In this document: positions 33,073-45,900 of the stretch, piece after piece | Position numbering within the stretch: position 1 is the stretch's first letter | Layout of the letters: each line of letters opens with the position of its first letter | Assembly: GCA_936440205.1 (NCBI GenBank) | Contig: OW387133.1 | Span: 64,914,374-64,978,373 of the forward strand | Length of the DNA: 64,000 nucleotides | Direction: 5' to 3' | Source: Lepidonotus clava | Lineage: Eukaryota > Annelida > Polychaeta > Phyllodocida > Polynoidae | Notes under the pieces: generated by a model | Databases searched by the model: none | Seen by the model: only the letters and a program-made list of their open reading frames with translations | Told to the model about the DNA's origin: nothing | Translations under genes and position numbers: made by a program

Positions 33073-36000
33073 AATAGAGTAATCCCTCTTCTTATTCTCA
33101 AATATAAGTATCAATATGTGAAATCCACATCTTTCACTAGTTTGTGAATTGTATTTTCAGCAAGGAGACCATCTGACAGCTCCCTGACTGGGTCGTGGTG
33201 GCATGCGCATCTTTCTCTTTAATTCAATCGATAATTTGCTCGATAATTCGTCTAGGTTTCTATATCTGACCAATCCTTTTACTATCATATACACAAAATA
33301 AAGCCGAATAACCCGGAGTTTTTCGGTTTTGTAACCGACCCTGAATCTATATGATCCGCCCGTGACCTTGTCTGTAACCCCGGTCTGTCCAGTCAGATGT
33401 AAAAGCAGGACAAAATGTGGGAAAAGTACCCTTTTTTCAAGAAACAAGGACATGCCACATTTCTAAAAATAGACCCTTTCTTCACGTTTTTTAGAACTAT
33501 GATGCGTATCCTTTCACACAAGGAGTGGACAGACTGGGTCTGTAACTGTCCAGTCAATGACCTTGATACTCCGATCAATCTCTGTCTCTGTCTCTGTCTC
33601 TCTGTCTTTCTCTGTCTCTCTCTGTCTCTCTCACTCTCTCCTTCCCTCCCCTCCCTCCCCTCCCTCCTCTCCCTCCCCTCTCTCTCTCCCTTTCAGCTAT
33701 TTAACAAGGTGGATAAGACGGAGCTTTTTTCTAAAGGAACCAATGGTAAAGCTTGTCAGCCCAGCCTATATTTCCCACCTATTTTGCCCTGAAATGCAAA
33801 TTTCTTATTGGCTAGCAAACCTGCAAATCTGTTAGTGAATAAAATTTAAGAAATAATGTTTTAGCAGTACTTGAGATGTAGAAAAACACGAGTCTTACTT
33901 ATTTCAATAACCCTTAACTCTTGGCGACAAGGAAAGCTCAAACAGCTTTTTTGTCCAACCCTTGTCCAACCCTGGAACCGCAACGTGAGATGGGCTTATT
34001 CACACTACAAAGTCAGATTAAGACTACAGGGTCCCTTCTCAAATTTCATTATCTCTACTCCTGGCAAAGTGCAATATACTGAATCAGAAATTGCTTTTTT
34101 TTAATTTTGTATTATCCAACTCTTCAGACCATAAGTATAGATGCAATTTTGAAAGTATTTCATGGTAAACGTTAATGTTGGTGTAAACTGGGAAGGGCTC
34201 ATTGACCCGGCTCTTCTTACAAGGCATTGTTTGAGCCGGACCAACCCTCTCACCATTAATTTTACATTTACTTTTTCAAAACTTCGTTATTATTCGAAGA
34301 TTTTTGAAAATTCAAAGAGCAGCACGCAGTTGTAGATTCTGTCAATTATATAGTCTGATCGTCAAGGAATAATGGTTGATCTCTTTGCTGTCAATGCAGA
34401 ATTGCTCAGGACGCATTTGGATTTTGGCTAACTTTGGGAGCAGAGTGTAGCATGCCAATTCCCTGACGCTTTCCATTGCATTCTCCGTTTATAAAGATCA
34501 TACATTACATGATCCGGTCATACAAAGAATTGCTTTTAAATTCACAGACTACACTCTGTACACTGCAAACTAAAGTTGTGTGAATTTTCTCCATATGTTT
34601 GACCCCGTAGGCCAAATAGTGGACAAAATTATATTCGCAGTGTAATCACAATGTGGATATTTAATTAATGCACTGGGGTAATTGAAATAGTTCGACAATG
34701 CTTGGGGGTACAACAGAGATGTGAAAGGAAATGCAATATTAAATTACCGTCATTTAGCAGTATGTACTCATGGCTAGACAACTTTCGAATGATCCGTTAT
34801 CATCAGATAGATAGCCCCACCAGGGCTTTCGATGTCTCCAAATATAATACTCCCATAGTGAGAACAGACTGCCCGCTGTGTGATTTACACACCAAATCCT
34901 TCCCGATCCCTTTCCAAGACCTCGTCCCTCAGCCTCTCATCATTCCCGTTGCCATAGTAACCCCTAGAGTCTCCCTATTGGCATTTGGGCGTCTCGCCGT
35001 CGGCGGGGTGGCAGGACGGATGATCCCGTTTGTATGCAGGGCCCTGCCTGCCGGCTGCTTATTTTCTCCGGGCGGGATTCCAGAACGTGTGTCTATCGAT
35101 CCAAATGGGGGCTTTGGTGGCATTTACGGCCACTTCCTTTTAGATAACCAACCGACCCCCTCCCTCCCCCCACCCATTTTTCAGTCTAACCCTCCCCCTT
35201 TAACCACCTACCATAGGCGGTGCTGAGGCGTCCACGGGCAGTCAGGATGCGAAATAAAGACTTTAAAGCCCCCATGCACACAACGTGGTGCAGTATGCTA
35301 ACGATTTGTTTGCCCAAGTTTTGTAGACTATCTATAGCGTCATGTAAGACTACGAACTGGAAAAGAAACTGCATATTCACAGATTTATAGGATATCGCAG
35401 AAATGAGTGCAAAAATGGCGGGCCTTTTTGGATACTTAAGTTTTCCAGACGTGAAAGCATAGGCCCATATAACCTTAGGCGTATTCAAATTGAAAAAAGT
35501 AAAAGTCCCCTCTTTTGAAAGCTCGCATTTAGAAATTAATTAAGATTCAGTCAACAAAGACGGGAAAAAAGCCGCAATACACAAGAGTATTATACTCTTT
35601 GAATAAGGTGATGATCCCACTGAACACTAGCAGAGGAACATCACCGTACTTAAGAAATTGCCCTGTGTTGACAGTCTTTTGGGCTGAGTAGATACATGGG
35701 TACTCTGCTTCTACTCGTGCAGAACTTGTGTTTTCAAATGAATCAGGTGTTTACTCTCAATATGTTTACTGCCTTGCTTATTGACTTAACTTATTTTAAT
35801 AAACTTCCAATAAGACCACCGAACGTAAAGTATTTTAGTCATTTTAAGGATTCTTGAATCAGATCTAGAGTAGGGCCTACAAAAGAAATAATTATCATGT
35901 ATTCCCCTGTATGCCATGTGATCACTAATCTATTGATATAATTTTAAAAACAAAAAAGAAATTTGATCGTATCACCAGCCTATGATAGTATAGTCAACTC

Positions 36001-36540
36001 TCCGAGAAGACGACGGTACTAGGGTGTCCAGCCATGCGCGGTTCTAATCAAGTCCATGGACATTATCGATTTTCCCCGCTGTACTTAATGTTGCGTGACG
36101 TTTAGATAGCTAAATCGACCCGGAGAGACAATCTCGGAAAGTGGATGTAAATTTGGCTGTTAGGGGTAGGACGCGAAGAACATTGACCATTTCCTGACCA
36201 TACTAAATCAAGAGTAAATGACTTTAGGATATGATCACACGTGCAATGAATGTCCACGAAAAATGCACTAATTTCATACAAAGTTGAGGGCCAAGCAGAG
36301 AAGGACCATCCGTCTTTACTCTACATCAGGAATAATTCGGTTATTGTCTGGCATTTTAGCCTGGTCGCACTTCTGCTGTCCAGTCTGGACCCACAGAAGG
36401 CCATAACCATCCTCGTATCCAATTTGTAAATGCACTGTAATGCCGCACAAGTCCAAGATTGATCCTTTGTGTTTTGCCCAATGACGGATGTCAGTGTGTA
36501 GTGCCCTCCTTGCAGACGGATCAATACTGTAGCCCGGTAA
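33073..36540. other. Intergenic region upstream of the contactin gene
   Basis: No convincing gene. A (TCTCTG)n/(CTCC)n pyrimidine microsatellite lies at 33575-33695. A GC-rich patch at 34975-35225 includes a 174-codon frame without recognisable domains. The rest is AT-rich unique sequence. Confidence 0.5.
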
Positions 36541-36740
36541 TGGATGTGGCCTTCTGATGCTGATAACAGCCGTCAGAGGCCGTTAGGATCCCCCTCCATC
36601 CCGTCTATTACAGCTGTCGGCCTCTGCACCGAGCCGCCTGATAGCCACTCCCGATGGGGGGGAGGGCCGCGGGCCGAGCTCAGACAGCAGAGATATGGGA
36701 CGCGGCTTCCCGAATTTGGTATGCGTAAAAGAGGATCGTA
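36541..36740 (+). promoter_or_regulatory. Candidate promoter/5' untranslated region of contactin
   Basis: A GC- and CpG-rich patch in otherwise AT-rich DNA, ~160 bp before the first coding exon. CCCGAATTTG followed by GTATGCG near 36718 could be a donor of a non-coding first exon joining the acceptor at 36897. This is inference only; no TATA box is seen. Confidence 0.3.
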
Positions 36741-36897
36741 AACTGACGTTCAAGTCTCATGTTAAAAGAATTTATTTTCAGGGCTGTTGCACTTACCTAA
36801 TTTCCATTAATTTCTGTTGGTTACCGTTTTTACTCTTGTCACATAAGATAATTGTTACAATAGAAATAATATGCAATTTCTTTTTCTTTTTTTACAG

Positions 36898-36977
36898 GGC
36901 GATGACGTTAAACAAGATGGCCCTCGAAACGATAGGCGTTTTTGCCTTCCTTATTACTACAATATCTGCTCAATACG
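36898..36977 (+). CDS. Cont: Contactin exon: start and signal peptide
   Basis: The exon follows a pyrimidine-rich acceptor ending TTTACAG. It encodes MALETIGVFAFLITTISAQY, a signal peptide with hydrophobic core GVFAFLITTI and likely cleavage after the alanine or glutamine. The donor is GTGAGA, leaving phase 1. The next exon is 2.8 kb away. Confidence 0.9.
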
Positions 36978-39900
36978 GTGAGATCATTAATATCGCATTT
37001 ATAAATTTACGTAATTGTATTTTAAATGAAGGTGCAAATGAGATATAATCTGATCAAATTCAATCTCATTTGAAATTAAAATTGTTTGATAAGGATATTC
37101 TAAATGTCACTTTGAACGCATATGTCCAGATATATTTTCTTACTAGCCTGGTCTCAGGGTGGCCGTAGATTTTCTGGACGTTGTAATCAATAGGTCTTGT
37201 ATTGATTTACTTTGTTTAAAAAAAGAGAGAAGAAAAGTAAAGAAAAAGCTTGGGCATTATAGTTTTCAGAATATGAAAACTGTAATAGTAATAACAAGTT
37301 GTGAATATGTTCAGAACTGACACTAGTCATTCCGAAGTCATTCAACATTCAACTGGAATGATTTAGAAAACAGGTCATTTTTTGAGATTCATCAAAACAA
37401 TTAGATGAATTTGAACCCTGAAGACAGCACGGATCGTCCGGATGATCCTGGATCCGCCAGTAACTCGATTGGGGAACAAAGGGGTAGCTGCGTGTGCTTG
37501 GATTTGCCCTGTCAGACAGTTATTTAAATTGCCCTCTGACACGTTATAGCTACCTTTCACAGAGTTTTTCTTTGAGTATTAGCATTAGTAATGTAGATCT
37601 CTCTCTCTCTTTTAAAATTTTATAACGTAATAAACTTCAGTGTTTTCACTGGTTTTGAGATGTATTACATGAACATATAATTATACAAGTAATGGTAACC
37701 GGACTAACAATAGGAATTAGTTTATGACAAAAGCCACCACCATTACCACCATTACTGGATAACATTAGCTATTTCAAACGGTATGTGTTTCTAATGTTGT
37801 GTGTCTCAGTTTTAGTGACCTAAATAATATCGTGTTTACAATATCATCGCAAACAGACTTGACAGGTTGGTAAAAAGACAAATAAAATGCTAATACCAAC
37901 AGTTGCTTATGCTTGAATGTGGAAGAAAAAAATTACTGGTATCACGAAAGGCGCAGTGTTTTGTAGAATCTGAAAGAAAGTGCTTTGTCCTATTTTACAG
38001 TTGTGTGTGTTGAAATCAGAGCACATTCAGTGCCAGAAGTTTTTGGCATACTAACACAGTCTTCAATGCTATTTATTAGCAAATTTGTATGCTGCTGGTT
38101 ATGTATCGATTTCATACATAAAGTGTCCGGATTTCTTAACATGTTTGATATTGTTTACTGGTATATTGAATGATGAATACTCTTGTGTGTGGTGAATTTG
38201 CCGTATTTTAACTTTGTAATCTTGTGGAAATTGATTGCCATGCGTAAACTTTTATGACTACTAATGTAAATTATATGCATTTTTCCATGTACATGGTAAT
38301 CGAATGGCATTGGAACAAGGTCACCATTTGAGACATTATATTCCCTGTAGACCGACCTACATTTCATTATTTGTTTAAGGGGAGGGAGCGGTGGAAAATT
38401 TATATAAGCTTTGTTTGCTTTTTGGGAGTCCCTAGTTATATCTATGAAGTATTGTAACTACTGGTGGGGACTCCCTCAATCAGTCATGTCTTTAGCCATT
38501 TAATTCTCTTTGTTCTCAATGACCAGTTACACAATCTCATGTTCAGCTGTTGAAGGGCATTGTCCCAGAATGATTGTTAGAGTCAGGCAGTTTGAGAAGC
38601 CAGAAGTGGGTTACATAACCAGTACTTGACCCAATCAACCCTCACCCCTCCACATTAGGACCTCCACTGTTACTTGCAGGTGGGCAGGTCTAGGTCCTAA
38701 GCCCCTCCCTGAGTTGTGTGTGACAGCAGGAGTGGTGGTGGTAATCACTACTCATAGCCCATATAGCCTTCAGGTTGTAGGAAGGCCTTCAGGGACGACC
38801 ATCGCTCATGCATGAGTGGAACTTTGAAGGTCTTTTGCTTCTTGTTCGTAAATAGATCTATTTCCGTCATTCCTGACTCCTCGTTTATCTATGGGAGACT
38901 CCCTCCATTTAACAATCTATTAACCTAGCCCTTTTAACATTTCCCCAAAACGTGTTTAGTTTTCAGTCAGTAGATTAATCGATATCAAATTTAAGGATAT
39001 TTAGTTGACAATACTAACTATACAAACCTTCACTGGAAACAAGATTTCCCAACCATTGACTGTCTTTTTCCATGCTGGAAAGAAAATATTTATTAATGTT
39101 TTCTAACTATTCTCGTTTTATAGTTGTATTTGGCTTATCCCAGTTTCTTTATTAAGAAACATTCAATACACCCTTAAACCCGACCCTTATTTCCCGTCCT
39201 ATGACAGCATAGAAGCAGCATCTATCTTCATGAGCTTCTTTTAGTAATTGTGTCGTCGTTACTCAGGCTTGTAATCAACTAGAAATAATGTGATCATTTC
39301 CGGTCAACTGACCTCACCTTAGAATTTAATTAGTTTTCCTGTAGGCGAGCGGTCATCTTCAAACCGAATTTTGCTATTAGGAAAGGCGGTGCCGTCGCTC
39401 AAACTGTTCGATTGTGTGAACCAAAAATCCATCTACACAAGTTTGTCACACCGTTTACCCAATGAGTTGCAAGATTTTTTTTAGCTGATATAAAAAGAAT
39501 AGTTATTTAAAGATTATAATGTTCAACTTCTGTTTAAAATTTATAGATGTCTAGGGAGATTTATTAACATAAGTAAAAAATGAAATTCTTTTTGACATTA
39601 CAAATCATTAGCTTTGCTTTTACCAAGATGTAAACAAGTAAAATCGCAACAGCACCTTGATATGTGTGCACACGTGTGCGTCTGTGAAAGGAGCTGATAA
39701 AGACGAGGATGTCACGGCAAACTCTTCGCGAAACAAAGACGCTCTATTTGATACGTCATTAATTAAGAATGTCCTGTCTTTTTCAGACTGTCCAAATCCT
39801 TGGCTTGATCACGATGATAAGTGCTACAAGTTTATCATTGTGCCGACGAGTTATGAACAAGCAGGGCAGGATTGTGCGGTAAGTAGAAACATCCTTGTAC

Positions 39901-42900
39901 ATTCATTTAAGTAAAGGAGGTTGTTTATCTTAAATTGGGGTGTTTTATAAAGACTTGAATAAAAAATAATAAAAAAAGTGAACTTGTGGTTGTCCAGAAA
40001 CGCTTAATATGGTAAATGCGAGTAGTGTTGGAAAATATGTACAGATGAATGAGTATAATATTTTGCCTTTAGCATGGATACATAATGAAATTGTTTAGCT
40101 ATCCTTTTTGTTCGCAAAATATAGTTGCGTATATTTCCAGTCATACTGAAAAACGAGAAAAATTATTTCATCCACAACTCCTTACTGATCAGTTACCATC
40201 ATTTATATAAAAAATAAATAGATGAAAAAAAATAAAAAGCGTCCTACGATTTTCTATTTCAGCGTGACGGTGCTGCCCTCATTAGTATAAACAGTGCAAC
40301 AGAACACGAATTCTTTGAAGACTGGTTGGTGAGAAACGATGATGGAAAGTAAGTTCCATTTAACTATTGGACATACCTACCCGTATATCATTAATGTTTA
40401 ATGGGATTTCCCTAGGAATATTTACCGAGAATAAATTGTAAGTATAGAATGAACTTTTTTTTATTTCGAATTTTTACCCTGGACCGATTTACAGCAAACC
40501 GATCTACTGGTCAGCCCAGGATTACAGTAATTATGTATATATGTGATTACATTGATTTTCATGGGGAACAATTAGGGCCTAACTAGAGACAAGTTAAACT
40601 TATTTCATGACAATGACTAACTCTTTCATGGTAACGCCTAAAACTGGTAACAGTGTTGCAGTATACCGAACTTATCTCCAGAAATATAATAAAATGTGTT
40701 AATCAATTTCAGTCCATATCTCCATATTTTATCGAAGGGCTATGCTTTTTAAATGTTTATTTTATATTTAGGAATAGCTCAGACACTGCTCGCTTTTACC
40801 CCTCACATTAACGTTTCTCTTCTGTCGATCCCAGTCAGGACTGGTTTACCAGTGGTCGCCGCCAGGAGTCACCCCGGGACGACCCAAGGTTTTTCTGGGA
40901 AGGAGATGGAACTGAAGTACAAGGGTTCCAGTATTGGGCAGAACCAGGCGACCGCTTCAAGCCTGGAGACATCATAGTCTACCACACAGATAGTAAGACT
41001 ATTTAGATTGAACTAGGGTAGATACATGTATATGTTTTTTAGTGCATAAAGTTCTGCCTAGAATAATGTCCCATCCTTAAGGGCCATAGCCACTATACGA
41101 TCCAACAACGACCCAAAGAGGTTTTCTCTCGAGTCGACTATCGATATCATGAACAATTGTTTTTTTTGTGGGGAAAAAGTACTGAAACCTGAAAGCTGAT
41201 GTCAGATCACCTCTCTAGAGAGCTATAAGCTCTCTTAATGCCGACTTCGTATGCTTGTTTGAAACTGGGTAATACGCAAAAGGATTTTGCTCAATGGGCA
41301 GCCAGGACCGAAAACTATTTGTCAAGCCCTGTGATATTTGTATTTCGTGTTCTTCATTTGAATCATCGTACATTGATTCCTCATGACATGGTATACAACC
41401 TGTGTCGTGTTTGTTCCTTATTATCATAATTTGAACTTTTCAGCCGGCTCCTCACGACACTGGTTCCTGCGAAGTCAGGGCACCGTTCTGCCGTATGTCT
41501 GCGAGATAAGCAAAGAGGAAATCTATCGCATTATTGACACAGCACGTGGATTTGGTAAGATCTTAAAGAAAGAAAAGACAAAGTCATAATCATAAAGCTC
41601 ATAATTATTCTCTTTTTCCTGTTTGGGGTCATTTCAAAAACCAACTGTAGACTTTCTACAAATAAATTCATCAAACTATGACATTTTCAGAACACGTTTT
41701 TGCAGTATGATATTTGAAAACGGAGAGAAAATGTTGACATACTCATTTCACAAATACACATAAATATTTTCCGACATATCTAAAAGCACGTTCGTATTGT
41801 AGAATATGGCGCATCTGAAGTCGATCCAGCCAAATTATTACGGGGACCTAAGTTTACTGAGGAGCCAGAGGACTTTATCTACGACGTAGACAGCGTAAAT
41901 CGTTTTGTAGAGCTGGAATGTGTCGCAGAGGGACAGCCTCAGCCTACATACAAGTGGTTCAAAGAAGAGAGTCAAACACAATTGGTAAGCTCATTACCAA
42001 AGGAAGTGCCTTAGTAATAACTTGAAATAATGATCCCATAACTGAAAAGATCATCTTTACACAGTAGTTGTTGGGAGCTCAATCGGTACCTCAGGTTGCA
42101 AACTTTCACCACAGACATTTTCATAGATATGTAAAGAAATACAGGGTGTCCACGCAAGGCAGGTCTTGTAAGGTCTTAAAAAAACCTTATATTAAATTTC
42201 TCATTGCTACGGCTAATATAAAGTTCTTATTCTAGGTCCTGATGTATATGATAAAAGGACTTATTCAATGTCAGTATGAAAGTTTCTATGTATTTGAACT
42301 ACCAACCAAACTTGAGAATGAACATCTACTATAACTCAGAAATTTAAATGTCCACAAGAACATTTGGTTCAGTTGATAACATAATCAGTTTTTACATGTT
42401 TCACTTAAAATGTTTAAACTGAAAGAGTTATAAATTGTTAAGATGTCAATCATTATAAAAAAAATCCTATTTTCATTTAAAAGATAAGTATTATTATATT
42501 TCTGTGTCTGACACCCTGGAAATAAGTTGAAATGCAGTATGATTTCATCTCAGTTGGAGCTGTAGGAATCAGTAATTTAGTGAGTTATGTACATGGCATT
42601 AACGTTTATTTCAGGAGGTAACAACGCTTGCGGAGATTCGTTACACTGTCATCAACGGGAAGTTAGTCATCAACGAGCCAACGGACACCAGGGACAACGG
42701 CAACTACCAGTGCGTGGCCCAGAACCCTTCGGGGTCCATCCTCTCCAACCAGGTGCAGCTCAGCTTCGGCTACCTGCTCGACTTCCCCAAGTCGGTGCGT
42801 GATGACGTGGTAGTCAACGCATACGCTGGGGTGGGCATCGAATGTAACCCGCCAAAACACTACCCGGGTAGGTTGAAGTGTTTTCAGTCTCACGAAAACA

Positions 42901-45900
42901 GATATTGTCATTTAATTTTTACTGCTACGGATCTCCATTTCCATCTGGTTTATCCATACCATATCGTAAATTACTTATTCAAATACCATTTGACTAAGGC
43001 ACCATATTCTTATTGCAAGACTTGTGTCAAACTCAAAGGGCATTTTGGAGAAGATGAGACATAATCAAATTTTCTTCCACATACTGCGGATGAATTTGAT
43101 TCATATCATGTACGGTACTCAGATTATTCAGTTTTCAACTGTATGTATCCATCTACATTAATGTACGTCCACCTGGTTAATTCATCTATCAGCGTTTTGT
43201 CCAAGGTTAGCTTCTTAAAATAATGGGATTAATTCTCGGACCAAAAACGATTCAATGTACGTTCATCTTATGGTAATATCCATTTAAACTTTTAACGTAG
43301 CAGTGATATTAAAGATACGTATTTTGTGCATCTGTTGCAGGTACTTTATGTATAAAAAATGACTAAGTATCCATCTTTTTCAGAGGTATTATACTCATGG
43401 TACAAGGACAGTATTGAAAACTTCATCCGTCCAAGGCTAAAGCCATACATTTTCATCTCCCACAATGGCAAGCTTTACTTTTCCTCTGTGACAAAGGATG
43501 ACGAAGGAAATTATCATTGTCTGGTTTCAAGTCCGCGAAGTAACGTCCGATCAAACGAGGGCAAAGTTAGCATGCCCATCCGGCTTAGGGTTCGAGAAGC
43601 AAGTAAGTACAGGTGCACATTGATATACAATTGTCTACTACAAAATATATTCTTACGTATTTTGCAATAGATGTTAAGATTAAAACCCTATTTGAGACAG
43701 TTGCATTTTAGAATTAATCCATATACATGAAAAATCTGAAACAAAAACGTCCCTTACAAATGTATTTCAAACATATCATTAAAATTGTTTCGTTCCGTCC
43801 ATTCAGTTGCTAGCGTGCGAGAGCCTCAGATTGCCAGCGGCTTCCCAACCATTTTCCCAAGCAGTCCAAAACAAGGCGATAACGTCAGAATGGAATGTTT
43901 CGCCTTGGGAACGTAAGTATTAGTCCATAATTATCTTGATAAATATTCTCATAACTGTCAATTTCCGAGAAGAAAGACATTGATATTTGTGACGTTTCTT
44001 CATTTTATGATAACTATTAATGGTCATTCAAAAAGAAAGGAAAAAATATTTCCCTAAAAATGTAGTGTTATATAAAAACTCAGCTACATCTGATTGAGTC
44101 CATCTGCCCTCATGTTCTTTGATATCTAAGTTGTAAGAGTTTTTAGAAAGGAAAAGGAAAAATCTTGCTCAAACAGAATATCCATATCAAAATATTTTGT
44201 CTTCTATGTATCTTTTTTTCGGGAAAAAGGTACTGCCTTCAGCATTATTCTGAACCAAGTAATTAACGTTAAAAAAATCTTATCTCGCTGATGTTTCTCC
44301 TACTGATAAAAGACCCATCTTGAGAACTGTTTATGTTTAACCTTGTAGGCAAGATGTCAACAACCTTCAGTATACGTGGTCACGCGATGATGGCCCCATG
44401 CCGGAGGGTGCCAAGCTGGAGGACCATAACCGTGTGCTGAAGATCCCCAACGTACAGATGATAGCTGCCGGTCGGTACCGGTGTACGGTGAGCCGTGTCA
44501 ACGGCCAGTCCAGCACCGGCACCGTCCAGCTGCCAGTGGACGGTGGGTTGAGGCCTCTTCTCACATTGTACTTCAAAAACTACGTTTTTGAATACGTTTT
44601 CTAGAAAAAATCTTAAAAGAATCAACATTGACTTGAATCTAGGTTCCCAATTGAAATAGAACCTCTATCGACAATTTGAAATACAGTCTGCAAAACAATA
44701 TCTTATTTCTTCATTGAGAATAGACAAATAAGTAATGCCATCAAATATGAAGATCCTTTAATATCAAATTGCAAGTTAAATTGAATCGTGACCTTTTCTC
44801 ATTCAGCTGTTCCCTTCTTCACCATACCTCTCCGAAACGCACATATCGACCTCAACGGCGAGCTCCGTTGGCTGTGTATCGCCAACGGTAAGCCTGCTCC
44901 CACCTACTCGTGGTACAGTAACGCCACCAGGATGGACATATCGGCCCTGCCCGAGGAAGACCGGGAGCGGATAACCATCCAGAACAACGTGCTCACCATC
45001 CGCAACGTGCGTGAGAAGGACGCCGGCATGTACCAGTGTGCCGCCGCCAACCTGCACGGCACGCGCTACAGCGCGGCCCAGCTGCGTGTTCTTTGTGAGT
45101 CTAATATATATTTATACACTTAGTTCCCGAGAAGTTTCTATAGGAGATGTCTACAAGCGAGTCTGATGATCGGGTTGTCGGTGCAGGGAGGAGGGGGGGG
45201 GGGTGCTTCCTTAGGAATCCTATATTCCGTAATTGCGCAGAACATAATGCACAACCAGATACGCAATTTAACTGAATGATGCCTTATCTGTTATGATAAT
45301 TAGTTAGATTATGTTTGGCTATTAGACATGTTTCCAGTATCCATCATGTGCTTCATAACGTAACTGAATAATAACATGATCTTTGCAGCCTTTGCCCCGT
45401 CGTTCAAGAAGTACCCGATGCAGCCCACGACCTACGCCACCCGACGGGGTAATGTGACCATTATCTGTCAGCCAGAGTCGGCCCCCATGGCCACTAAGGA
45501 GTGGAAGAAGGACGGTCGGCGCATGACGGCGAGCGGCCGAGTTCAGGTGCTCCCCAACGGCAACCTGCACATCACTCAGATCAGGGACTTGGACGAGGGT
45601 GTTTACACTTGCGTGGCTACCAATGGTCTTGGCAAAGCAGAAGGTTCCAGTAAATTAACAATTCTGTGTAAGTTTTAATGTTTGTTTTATTGCTTCGGGA
45701 GAGAGCTTACCATTTTTGTTGCATTGGTATATACAACTATTGATGGTGTAGGTATTAGTGACCAACGCAACCAAGGTATAGGTCCGTTTTTGAAGTGGGT
45801 CTATTGTAGTGGACCAGTGGATCGTGTAATTGTTTAATTGGTGTGCCCTCTCTGACCCCCAGTGGTGGTCAGACTGTAGGGCCTCCACTCAGTGTCTTCT

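Noticed and set aside
34702-35226. 174-codon plus-strand frame
   Set aside because: No recognised domain, irregular composition, no splice or promoter context. It lies in a GC-rich patch where long chance frames are common.
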